NCBI RefSeq assembly: GCF_006376685.1
Contig: NZ_VEWL01000014.1
Coordinates: forward strand, 1-64,000
Length of the DNA stretch: 64,000 nt
Direction: 5' to 3'
Source: Ochrobactrum teleogrylli
GTDB lineage: Bacteria; Pseudomonadota; Alphaproteobacteria; Rhizobiales; Rhizobiaceae
Below are positions 8,622-16,556 of this stretch, piece after piece (the first letter of the stretch is position 1; the number at the start of each line of letters is the position of its first letter). The notes under the pieces were generated by a model. The model saw only the letters and a list, made by a program, of their open reading frames with translations. It did not search any database and had not been told where the DNA came from. The position numbers and the translations under genes are program-made.

Positions 8622-9284
8622 ATGGCCAAGCTCAACGCTACAAATCCCAGAAAAGCCGCCTCGCAAGAGAGGTCGAGAATGACCGTCGAGGCGATACTGG
8701 ATGCCACTGCTCGCGTTTTGGTGCGCGACGGATATGCGCGGGCCAGCACAAATCGCGTCGCTGCAGTAGCGGGAGTGAGCATTGGATCGCTTTACCAGTA
8801 TTTTCCCAATAAGGAGTCGCTTGTGGCTGCGCTCGTCGCAAGGCACAATCGTGAAATTCTGGCTCTGCTGGAAAATGCCATGCAGGAATGCGCGTCAGAC
8901 GACCTGAATAGTGCCATGCGGGAGCTCATTCGCGCGATGATTGCTGCGCACCGGGTTAATCCTGAGCTCCACCGTATCTTGAAAGAAGAAGTTCCCCGTA
9001 TTGGAAAACTTGCCGAGGTGGAAGCCATCCGAAAGGACACGCTCCATCTGGTTCGGCATTATCTGGAGAAATGCAAGGACGACGTTCAGCTCAATGACCT
9101 CGATACGGCTGCGTTTATATGCGTAACGACAGTGGAGACGTTGACCCATGCCATCGTTCTCAATGACTGCGGCCATTCCCTCTCCGACGAAGCCGATATT
9201 GTCGAGCACATCACCCGGATGATTGCTGGATATCTGGGCACTGCACCAATACCTATCCGTGCTATTTTGAAAGAAGCCGCCTGA
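8622..9284 (+). CDS. TetR-family transcriptional regulator
   Basis: 220 residues. The N-terminal helix-turn-helix is textbook: TVEAILDATARVLVRDGYARASTNRVAAVAGVSIGSLYQYFPNKESL at about 20-67, where the recognition helix carries SIGSLYQYF. The remaining 150 residues are the variable ligand-binding helical domain (LVARHNREILALLENAM). AGGAAATCGAG ahead of ATG 8622 can serve as ribosome-binding site. A 20-bp inverted repeat lies 29 bases upstream of the start, so self-repression is likely. The ligand is unknown. The gene to its right is a wrecked region, so a former target may have been lost. Confidence 0.88.
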   Translation: MAKLNATNPRKAASQERSRMTVEAILDATARVLVRDGYARASTNRVAAVAGVSIGSLYQYFPNKESLVAALVARHNREILALLENAMQECASDDLNSAMRELIRAMIAAHRVNPELHRILKEEVPRIGKLAEVEAIRKDTLHLVRHYLEKCKDDVQLNDLDTAAFICVTTVETLTHAIVLNDCGHSLSDEADIVEHITRMIAGYLGTAPIPIRAILKEAA

Positions 9285-9300
9285 TCTCAAAGGTTCAAGA

Positions 9301-9538
9301 TGTGCTCGAACCGCCGCAACGACTATTTCTGGGGCCGGTGCCCTCATAAAATGGGGCGTGGGCACGCTTTATCTTGATCGAACCAATACCTATTCCGGTG
9401 GCACAAATATCTCACAAGGAACCGTCGTGGCCAACCGCGCCACGGACGAGAGCATCGACACGTTTGGTAATGACGCAATCACTCTCAATGGCGGAACCTT
9501 GCACGCGGCGGTTGACGGCGCGATCATAAACAGTACCG
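9301..9538 (+). pseudogene. Autotransporter passenger fragment
   Basis: In the frame running through 9301-9536, an orphan piece of autotransporter passenger can be read: TISGAGALIKWGVGTLYLD, then NTYSGGTNISQGTVVANRA and ITLNGGTLHAA. This is the passenger-associated transport repeat seen in the two full autotransporters nearby. It has neither signal peptide nor barrel, and its end runs without a break into a sigma-factor remnant. It is the scar of a deletion that removed most of a third autotransporter gene. Confidence 0.65.
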
Positions 9539-10402
9539 CGCAACCCCGCCGCCTGGCTGATGCATGTGGCGAAGTACCGCGCGCTAGACCGGCAGCGTCG
9601 TACCACGCTGATCGACGGCGAGCATCGCGAACTGGCAATCGACCTCACGGAACTGGTACAGGCCGATCCCAATATCGAAGCCAGGCTTGATGAAGTCATT
9701 GACGATGACTGTTGCGGCTGATCTTTACGGCCTGCCATCCCCCGTTGCCCGCCGAGCAGCGCCCGGCACTGGTCTTGCGGCTCTTGGGCGGTTTATCGAC
9801 ACCGGAAGTGGCGCACGCCTTTTTCGTATCTGAAGCCACCGTGGTTCAACGCATCGACAGCTGTCTTCGACCCCCCTCAGGGCCGGGAACGACGGCAGCG
9901 GCATTCCACCGTGCTGAAAGTGGTTTGTCTAATTTTTAACGAGGGTTATATGGCAAGCGAATGCGCACACTGGCTACGTGCGGATCTTTGCAATGAAGCG
10001 CTGCGCCTCGGGCTCTCGCTTGCGGCATTGATGCCAAACGAGTCCGATGTCCACGGTCTTGCCGCCCCTATGGAATGGTAGGCATCGCGCTTTGCCGCCC
10101 TCTCCGACAAGGCAGGAAACCCGATCCTCCTGCTGGTCAGGATCGCAGCCGCGGGACTGGTCGCAGATCCGGAGCGGCCTAGACGGCCTGAACCGCGCCA
10201 TGGCCGTCACCCCGGCGCCTATCAACTTCAGGCGATGATCGCATCTTGCCAGCGCGCGCGCCTGCCGCCGAGACCGAATGATCGTCATTGCCGCTTGTTA
10301 TCAGGCGCTGGCGCTCGTTGCGCGATCCCCATTGCTGAACTGACCGGCAATGCGCGCGAACGGGCCCCGCTTCTGGCCCACGCTATCGCAACCAGTTCAT
10401 AA
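9539..10402 (+). pseudogene. ECF42-type sigma factor pseudogene with several frame breaks
   Basis: Three frames must be joined to read it. First, NPAAWLMHVAKYRALDRQRR up to 9719 matches the end of sigma region 2 in large ECF (YlaC/DUF6596) sigma factors. After a frame break near 9710, LRLIFTACHPPLPAEQRPAL and SEATVVQRI (9712-9850) give region 4. After a second break, VLKVVCLIFNEGY (about 9908-9946) begins the C-terminal SnoaL/TPR-like extension typical of ECF42. An in-frame stop interrupts at about 10080, and homology fades near 10400. The N-terminal part (region 2.1-2.3) is missing, replaced by the autotransporter fragment. Clearly non-functional. Confidence 0.7.
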
Positions 10403-10752
10403 CGCTTGGGACGTCCTGGTTGTTCTTGCGTCAGGCATTTCCGGAGCTGTTGTCTCGATCGAACAGCGACAAACTACAACAGACCTTCGATACATTAAAC
10501 GAGCGGGTTGGTTTTAGTTTTAGTTTTAGTAGTACAGCGTAACGTTCAGGTTCGAACGCTTTCACGGTACCCACAGTTTCGATTTCAAAACATGCCCCTC
10601 TTCCAAGCTGATTAGATTTTCCCGCTAACCCAAGACGTCACTTTCTACATCACCTGCAGAGGATAATTCGCAGCCACCAGGCGGGAATGGCCATGTCGGT
10701 TACGATGATGTCCCGGTTGCGGTGTGCAGAACGGAGTTCGTTAGCGTATTCG
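10403..10752. other. Intergenic region downstream of repC
   Basis: No gene seen. It contains three tandem GTTTTA units (10511-10528). The nearby open frame at 10722-10934 is antisense to repC and is not supported. Confidence 0.4.
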
Positions 10753-11973
10753 TCAACTCAAAGCATGTTGAGATCTGTTTGCTTTCATCAACGACAAGAG
10801 CATTTGCGCGATGGAGAACTCACCTACTCGTGCTTTGTGGGTTAGAGAACGCAAATAACCGCCGGCTGATCCGATTTCGCTTATGCGCTGTAGAATGCCG
10901 GCAATTGTCGCAGACAATCCTTCCACGCCCATGATCTTACAGGCTTCATGATAGGCTGATCGCGTGATGCCAAGGAAAGCTGAAACAGTTCTCGTTGCTT
11001 CAATTAAATCACGCCATGACGAAATACCGGTTGGTCGGTAATCCTTGATGTCAGGACACGCTCTGAGCACGGTCTCAAGAGAGAGCTGTTTCGTGGGGTC
11101 GGGATTGCTGATCTTAATCGTGGTCACGGTGGATGATGAAGAAGGCTCGTTCAAATCATTCATTTTTATATTTTGAGATTCAAAATGGGATTCAGGCAGG
11201 GATTCAATTTGATGCCGCTCATTTTGGTCGTGATTGGTGCTCAATTCTTCGCTATTATCTTGATGAATCAAAGCCTTATCAATTTCTGCCCGAAGTCCGG
11301 TCAGCTTGACGAGAATGTCTTGAAGTTCTTTCGTTGAAGCACGGCGCGGAATGGCGTCAACGATTATGCGAAAGCGCGAATGAACATCCGACCAGAAGCT
11401 GGATGGAGAATCCGCCAGTGCTGCATCGATCATTTGGGTGAGGTCTCGTCGCTGCAAGGTGATCTGTTCACGCATGCGTTTGAGAAGCGCGGCGTCGGCC
11501 TGAATTTGCCTGGCGGCTTGTGCGATTTCCTCTGCACGGTCGAGAAGCGGCGCCAATGAAAAGCCAAAAGCTTCTTCTACCTGCCCTGCCTCGTTTTTAT
11601 ACGCATAGCGTTTGCCGTTGGGACTATCGCGCCGCGCAATCAGTCCGCATTCGATGAGAGTAGCAATATGGCGACGGACAGTCGATTCCGGCATCCCATG
11701 CGCTCGCAAGGAGAGCTGACGATTGGAAGGAAAAACAACTAGACCGTTTTTGACGGTGATTTCATTCTCGGGAAGAAACGACAGCAACGAGCTTATCACC
11801 GCCAGACAGCGATCGTTGATCCCGAACACTGACTTGGCAATGCAAAGCTCTTTATAGATCGCCCAACGGTTGACCGTCTTGCCATCCAATTTGGTTGGTG
11901 ACGAAGGCTTCAATTGGCCAAACACCATCCTTCGCCCACGAAAAGTGGACGTTATTGACTCCAGAATTTGCAT
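10753..11973 (-). CDS. repC: RepC replication initiator
   Basis: 406 residues, the usual RepC length. RepC is the initiator of repABC replicons and acts at an origin within its own coding sequence. The N-terminal winged-helix region is well conserved (KTVNRWAIYKELCIAKS, NDRCLAVISSLLSF, FPSNRQLSLRAHGMPESTVR, IECGLIARRDSPNGKRYA), and the C-terminus has the conserved ISSWRDLIEA and GGYLRSLTHKA blocks. AAGAGGAA precedes ATG 11973. It is the last gene of the repABC operon, separated from repB by 211 bp containing the counter-transcribed RNA that controls its expression. The AT-rich middle (about 11150-11210) is the likely origin. Confidence 0.95.
   Translation of the reverse strand: MQILESITSTFRGRRMVFGQLKPSSPTKLDGKTVNRWAIYKELCIAKSVFGINDRCLAVISSLLSFLPENEITVKNGLVVFPSNRQLSLRAHGMPESTVRRHIATLIECGLIARRDSPNGKRYAYKNEAGQVEEAFGFSLAPLLDRAEEIAQAARQIQADAALLKRMREQITLQRRDLTQMIDAALADSPSSFWSDVHSRFRIIVDAIPRRASTKELQDILVKLTGLRAEIDKALIHQDNSEELSTNHDQNERHQIESLPESHFESQNIKMNDLNEPSSSSTVTTIKISNPDPTKQLSLETVLRACPDIKDYRPTGISSWRDLIEATRTVSAFLGITRSAYHEACKIMGVEGLSATIAGILQRISEIGSAGGYLRSLTHKARVGEFSIAQMLLSLMKANRSQHALS
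11150..11206. repeat. Putative origin segment: AT-rich block plus three 12-bp iteron-like repeats inside repC
   Basis: GATTCA recurs at 11177, 11189 and 11201, exactly 12 bases apart, next to an AT-rich stretch (CATTTTTATATTTTGAG). In the protein the same repeat appears as ESLP-ESHF-ESQN. Origins of repABC replicons have been mapped to an AT-rich region within repC, so this is the best candidate; the iteron interpretation is inference. Confidence 0.4.
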
Positions 11974-12031
11974 TTCCTCTTACCTTTTTTCAGGCAAAAG
12001 AAATTCAGCCGCCATAATGACGTTATGACTC

Positions 12032-12060
12032 TTGACACTGATTCATGGAAATGCGATTCT
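12032..12060 (+). promoter_or_regulatory. Promoter of the repABC counter-transcribed RNA
   Basis: TTGACA (12032-12037), a 17-bp spacer and GATTCT (12055-12060), on the strand opposite to repB and repC, place a start near 12067. The perfect -35 box and ideal spacing fit a strong constitutive incA promoter. Confidence 0.65.
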
Positions 12061-12066
12061 CTGAGT

Positions 12067-12122
12067 GCTTAAATCTGAGGAAGGCTTCCATGCGGCAACG
12101 TTTTGGGGGCCTTTTTCTTTTG
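12067..12122 (+). ncRNA. incA: Counter-transcribed RNA (IncA-type ctRNA) of repABC
   Basis: Located between repB and repC and transcribed against them. From the predicted start near 12067 the RNA would be about 55 nt, ending in a stem AAGGCTTCC / GGGGGCCTT (12081-12089 and 12105-12113, two G-U pairs) followed by TTTTCTTTT. Length, position and terminator match the known antisense RNAs that repress repC translation and determine incompatibility in repABC replicons. Not included in any protein reading. Confidence 0.75.
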
Positions 12123-12184
12123 CGTTTTAGTCTCCTGGGTTATGTATCGGTTAGATCGAGTGCTGAAGGCTTACGCTTCCCAGG

Positions 12185-13225
12185 CTATTTGGGTGCTTCG
12201 CTGGCCTTATATTCAGCATAGAGCTCTTCAAGTCGCGACTGGATAAAGTCGGCAAATTGCGGAGCCGCCTTGTCATTGAAGGTGAACTGTACATTTTTGC
12301 CAGCTCGTTTGATGGAGACAGGCTGAATACCGTCACCGAGAACAGGTGATAGAACAGCATTCTTTTGACGCTTATCCTTCGACGCTGACAATTTGAGCGC
12401 ATCGAATACGAATTGAAATCGATCGTCTGAAGGCAAAGTGGAAAAGCCAGCGCTACCTATGGTGTCCGTTGCGACAGATTCGCCGACAGTTGTCAAAAGG
12501 CTAACGAAATCTTCCCAGCGCGTACGCCCGATAGACGGGGCACGGCCAATCTTGCGGATGATCTCTTCGGGGATCGACTTTATGATCGTGATCATCTTGG
12601 ACAGGATGGCTTTATCAATGCCCGTCGACTGATAAAGCGTTTCTCGCGAATAGCCCTGCCCCTCCAAAATATAGGCAAAGAAAGCCTTTTCGATGAAGGA
12701 GAGGTTTGAACGCGTATTGTTTTCCTGGCCCTGATGAATAACCAGTTCTTCATCGGTGAGTTGTTTGACAACCGCTCTGACCTTGATGCCGAGCGCTTTA
12801 ATCGCTGCGACGCGCCGATGGCCATAAGCGATCTGAAACCGATCCGCATTCTGTGGGTGAGGGCGCACCAGAATTGGCACCAGCTGCCCGCTGTCGCGGA
12901 TCTGCTCAATGAGCTTTGTTTGGTCCTCATCGTCAAATCCCAGACGATCGGAGACGAACGAACTGTCAATCAGATCGGGATCAAGTTCGATGATGGTTTG
13001 ACCAGTTGAAAGCTGACGTTCGATTTCATCGGCGCGGGCGGACCGTTCGTTGATCTTTTCAAGAGACTGCGAAATTGCGCCAAGCGCCGCTGGACGATTT
13101 GCACGGTCTCGATCCAAACCTGCAAGCGGCCTCGCCTGCTCGAAGGACGCTTGTGTGGAGCGATCGTCAGTTTTCTGCGATGGCTCGGTCTGTTCAGAAA
13201 AGTCGAAAATGTTCTTGCGGGCCAT
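12185..13225 (-). CDS. repB: RepB, ParB-like centromere-binding protein
   Basis: 346 residues. The opening MARKNIFDFS is typical of RepB. The ParB/Srx domain has the GQLVPILVRPHP and YGHRRVAAIKALG (box II) motifs at about 115-150, followed by the helix-turn-helix region (LSFIEKAFFAYILEGQGYSRETLYQSTGIDKAILSKM, about 170-210), which reads parS. It works with RepA in partition and in repression of the operon. The start lies 2 bases after the repA stop region (repA ends at 13228), and a parS palindrome (13273-13288) sits in the repA 3' end. No defects seen. Confidence 0.95.
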   Translation of the reverse strand: MARKNIFDFSEQTEPSQKTDDRSTQASFEQARPLAGLDRDRANRPAALGAISQSLEKINERSARADEIERQLSTGQTIIELDPDLIDSSFVSDRLGFDDEDQTKLIEQIRDSGQLVPILVRPHPQNADRFQIAYGHRRVAAIKALGIKVRAVVKQLTDEELVIHQGQENNTRSNLSFIEKAFFAYILEGQGYSRETLYQSTGIDKAILSKMITIIKSIPEEIIRKIGRAPSIGRTRWEDFVSLLTTVGESVATDTIGSAGFSTLPSDDRFQFVFDALKLSASKDKRQKNAVLSPVLGDGIQPVSIKRAGKNVQFTFNDKAAPQFADFIQSRLEELYAEYKASEAPK

Positions 13226-13227
13226 GG

Positions 13228-14433
13228 TTAGTTACGCCCCCAGGTCTGGCGAATTAGGTCTTCAATCTCAGCGTTGACAGATGTCAACGATTCCAGCGCG
13301 CGATCATAAGTACCGCGGGAGAATGCAGAACGATCAACTTCATAAAGGGTCTGTTTTGTCAGGCCCGCGTCGGAAATAGCGGTCGATTTCAGCATCGGGG
13401 TTTCAAGAACACGGTTGCCGAATATCGAGCGCATGAAGCCTGCCATCTGGTTTTGCGGCGCGTCATTGGGTTCATAGCGGGTGATCAGATAACGCATCCA
13501 GTCATATTGCGTATTGCCACCAGCGCGCTCAACAACAGCGAGGAGGTCGGACGTCATATGCAGAAACTGGTTCATCGACATAACATCAAGCATCTGTGGG
13601 TGGACGGTGATTAAAACCGATGTGGCCGCGCACAAGGCGGACAGGGTCAGGAAGCCCATCTGCGGCGGGCAATCAATCACAACGACATCGTAAAGATCTT
13701 CCACCACTGCAAGGCAACTGCCGATGCGTGAGAAGAACATGGCTTCATTCTTCTGCTCAGCCAAAACCTTGGGCGTTTCGTGTTCGAATTCCATGAGCTC
13801 AAGGTTGCCCGGAATGACATGCAGTCCCGGCGTATAAGTCGATCGAACAATATCGGTAATCTCACGCCGTTCCGCATCATAGCGAATGGCGCCATACAGC
13901 GTATCATTGACGCGCACATCAAGCTCAGGCTGATGACCGAACATCGCCGAAAGTGAGGCCTGCGGATCGAGATCAATGGCCAGAACCCGATATCCGCGCA
14001 AAGCCAGATACTGGGCGAGGTGGGCCGACGTCGTGGTTTTTGCAGAGCCACCCTTAAAGTTCATGACCGAAATGATCTGCAACTTCTCGCCGTTGCGACG
14101 ATGACGGATATATTTGCCGTGCGTCTTGGGCGAATTGTCATCTAGCAATTGCCGAATGGCGTGGATGTCCTGAATGGAATACATCCGCCGACCATTGCTC
14201 TGGGGCGCAGGTCCGTGGCCTTCCGATACGATCTGCCGGAGGTAGCCTTCCGCCACGCCTATAAAAGATGCAGCTTCCGCGGGCGTGAATGAGCGAATCG
14301 ATTTCTGCGCTGTTGGCGGAAAAATGCGCATTTGATGCGCCTGAAGTCGCTTCGACAGCTCTTCAGCGTCGGCTTCAATCAAAGACTGAAGGCTGCTATG
14401 AGGTTGCGGAGATGCTGTCGGGTTTTGGTGCAT
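13228..14433 (-). CDS. repA: RepA, ParA-type partition ATPase
   Basis: 401 residues. An N-terminal helix-turn-helix (PAEAASFIGVAEGYLRQI, about 51-68) is followed by the ParA ATPase core: the deviant Walker A KGGSAKTTTS at 127-136, the VLAIDLDPQASLS strand, and Walker B VVVIDCPPQMGFLTLSAL. RepA drives replicon segregation and, with RepB, represses the repABC promoter. AAGGACG lies 6-8 bases ahead of ATG 14433, and an 11-bp inverted repeat lies just upstream at 14447-14483, a likely RepA operator. First gene of the operon. Confidence 0.96.
   Translation of the reverse strand: MHQNPTASPQPHSSLQSLIEADAEELSKRLQAHQMRIFPPTAQKSIRSFTPAEAASFIGVAEGYLRQIVSEGHGPAPQSNGRRMYSIQDIHAIRQLLDDNSPKTHGKYIRHRRNGEKLQIISVMNFKGGSAKTTTSAHLAQYLALRGYRVLAIDLDPQASLSAMFGHQPELDVRVNDTLYGAIRYDAERREITDIVRSTYTPGLHVIPGNLELMEFEHETPKVLAEQKNEAMFFSRIGSCLAVVEDLYDVVVIDCPPQMGFLTLSALCAATSVLITVHPQMLDVMSMNQFLHMTSDLLAVVERAGGNTQYDWMRYLITRYEPNDAPQNQMAGFMRSIFGNRVLETPMLKSTAISDAGLTKQTLYEVDRSAFSRGTYDRALESLTSVNAEIEDLIRQTWGRN
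13273..13288. other. parS: parS-type partition site in the repA 3' end
   Basis: GTTGACA-GA-TGTCAAC has perfect 7-bp arms and matches GTTNNCNG-N-NGNNAAC, the repABC centromere pattern, apart from the central pair. Location between repA and repB is typical of this replicon class. Confidence 0.65.
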
Positions 14434-14446
14434 GGCTCGTCCTTAT

Positions 14447-14483
14447 CAGCGCATATTCAGTAAAACGTAACAAATATGCGCTG
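14447..14483. promoter_or_regulatory. Inverted-repeat operator upstream of repA
   Basis: CAGCGCATATT (14447-14457) and AATATGCGCTG (14473-14483) form a perfect 11-bp inverted repeat with a 15-bp spacer, starting 14 bases from the repA ATG. repABC operons are autorepressed by RepA/RepB at the repA promoter; this is the strongest symmetrical element there. Confidence 0.6.
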
Positions 14484-14627
14484 ACAAAGATGCCCCGATT
14501 CTGTCTTCACCGCAATTTGTTTTTAGTTAATGAATAGTTAACATCAAGCAAAGCAATTATCGGGACTAAAGGATTTTACTGACGAGCAATCTGGTGGTAA
14601 TTTAATCTTCCGTCATGTGTTGTTTAC

Positions 14628-14643
14628 GTTGACAGCTGTCAAT
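14628..14643. other. parS: parS-type partition site upstream of repA
   Basis: GTTGACAGCTGTCAAT, 15 of 16 bases of the perfect palindrome and a full match to GTTNNCNGCNGNNAA. It lies 195 bp upstream of repA in the space between repA and the greA-like gene. Confidence 0.75.
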
Positions 14644-14730
14644 GTTGCCGGAAATGCGCTGACAACTGGGTCTGACGCAGATTGGTGAAGAATAAATCTG
14701 TCTAGAGCCGAGCCGGCATTTCTGAAAAAC

Positions 14731-15213
14731 TCACGAGATTGCCAGGATTTCAATTTCATTGTTGCCCAAAATGACGATATCACCCACAGATTTACCGCTG
14801 ACGGACCGTGCCAGCGGCGAAACGAACGATATCGTGCCAGACTTCGGATTAGCTTCGTCCTCGCCGACAATCTGATAAGTTTGGGTTGCGCCACCATCCC
14901 TGCTGATGGATATAACGCAGCCGAAACCGACATTCGATGGATGTTGTGAAGTTGGCACGAGCTGCGCTGAATGAAGGCGGGCGGTATAATATCGGAGGTC
15001 ACGCATTGGATGTGCCGTCTGCCGGCGGCGTTCTGAGATGTCTTCGATCGAATTTGCGACTTCATACGCAGCTCGCGCCTTCTGGAGCTCCGCTTGCAGA
15101 AGTAGCAGACCCTTCTCTGTCACAAGATTGGGGTGAGACGAGATTTCACGATCTGGCAGTATCGTTTCCGAAGCTGCTTCCGCGCTCTCTTCTTTGGCGA
15201 AGGCAACACTCAT
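14731..15213 (-). CDS. GreA/GreB-family transcription elongation factor-like protein
   Basis: 160 residues from ATG 15213, chosen because GGAAGGAG lies 9 bases upstream; a longer frame starting at 15303 lacks such a site. Gre factors enter the RNA polymerase secondary channel and stimulate transcript cleavage. The N-terminal coiled-coil is recognisable (LVTEKGLLLLQAELQKARAAY, then ISERRRQTAHPMRDLRYYTARLHSA), as is the C-terminal FKBP-like domain (VGFGCVISISRDGG, TYQIVGEDEANPKSGTISF, SPLARSVSGKSVGD). The N-terminal DxxE-type tip acidic residues look altered, so it may be a Gre paralogue rather than the housekeeping GreA. It lies upstream of, and codirectional with, repABC. Confidence 0.8.
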   Translation of the reverse strand: MSVAFAKEESAEAASETILPDREISSHPNLVTEKGLLLLQAELQKARAAYEVANSIEDISERRRQTAHPMRDLRYYTARLHSAQLVPTSQHPSNVGFGCVISISRDGGATQTYQIVGEDEANPKSGTISFVSPLARSVSGKSVGDIVILGNNEIEILAIS

Positions 15214-16556
15214 AGAAAAACTCCTTCCAGCTATTGGAGGCGATGATAACCGATTCTTACTCAGCCCTACAGCCTGAAGACTTGGATTTACGACCGGGGT
15301 CAAATGCCCATGCCGGACGATTCCGATGCGTTATTCATGTCGTGATAGGGCTCTCACATATGGATGGAATGCGGTGAAAGTGCTGTTATGGGTGGCAAAG
15401 AGTTGTTTGCGCAGACGCGTTGACAGCTGTCAATTTCAGTTTCGATTGAATATGGCGGGCGTGGGCAATAACGAAACGAGCGCAGTCGTACGCACGAGTA
15501 AAACGTTTGCGGTTTCAAACAATTCTTTTGTTATCCCAACGCGTCTCCAAGCATGAATAACTTGTCTCGCCGTCATCTCAAGGTCGACCGTGAGGCTGCC
15601 GACGTTACTGTTGGGCTGGCTGCTGCGGTCATATAATCGGGATGACGGGGCGCATCGATTGATATTGCTGATCGTAGGAGTATTGCTGGACTGGGCGAGA
15701 ATATCGAATAACTACACGGGTTGGGGTTGCCCGCAGTCTCACAGGTTATACCGGGCATTCCAACCCGGTGCGCAAAACGAGACGCGCATGAACGAGTGTT
15801 TATAAAGGTACTGGGGCGATGGATTTCAATGAAATCAAGCTATTGAAACTATGACGAAAAATTTCGTAAACAAAAGCTAAGTCGAGCTTAAATTTAGCTC
15901 GAGCGATTGTCTGTTTTTAATTTTTTTGGAGGAGTGTTCCAATTCGAACGTTGTCGCGTGAGCCAGAGCGTATCGCAGCATTGGACACGAAAATTTATAA
16001 CTGATTGACACCAAAAAATCTACAGCTGTGTTTGCCCAAAGACCCAAAGAATCTGTTTTCGACCGGCTAAAAGGCATCAGACGTGTTGGGCCCTCATGTG
16101 CGAACGGCTCCAGCGAAAACCTTATAGCGATCATTTCCGGACTGTTTCAGTGCGGAATGTTGGGATGCAAGTTTGGTTATCGGGTGGAAGATGATCCCCG
16201 ATAATGTGGGAATCCGCATTCGATAGGTGTCGTAGTTCGATACCAACAATGGCGTAATGTTCAGCCCATAATCGTCGATTAGCCTAGGCGACCTTGTATA
16301 TTGGTGATGTTCCTCTGACGGCGCGCATAACCTACCCCTTTAACGATCAGAACGGAGTTTCCGATCCCAGCATTTCCGTTTCAGGAATGCTGGTCTCGAA
16401 TGCTCAAGCCCGGGTGATTGGCTTTGCTTTCGCCGGCTGGTTTGTGGGGGATGTGCGTTGGTTGCGTATTTCGTCGGATTAATTGGAGAGCGAGTCGAAC
16501 AGGCGCCGGTGGTTCGGACAGGACTGGCCTCTTGGAAGAATAGTCCGGCATCGATC
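15214..16556. other. Long intergenic region with a parS site
   Basis: About 1.3 kb without a supportable gene. It contains a parS palindrome at 15419-15434. Several short open frames (15590-15805 plus strand, 15877-16134 minus strand, 16294-16482 plus strand) lack ribosome-binding sites and recognisable products. The segment 15560-15790 has a coding-like composition but is broken by stops in every frame, so it may be a decayed gene. Confidence 0.45.
15419..15434. other. parS: parS-type partition site
   Basis: GTTGACAGCTGTCAAT, identical to the copy at 14628-14643, 791 bp further from repA. Identical 16-mers in two neighbouring intergenic spaces argue strongly for a binding-site role. Confidence 0.75.

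Noticed and set aside
10722-10934. Plus-strand open frame overlapping the repC 3' end
   Set aside because: Lies antisense to repC; no support.
15877-16134. 85-codon minus-strand frame in the region before the second autotransporter
   Set aside because: No start signal or motif, and codon use unlike the neighbours.
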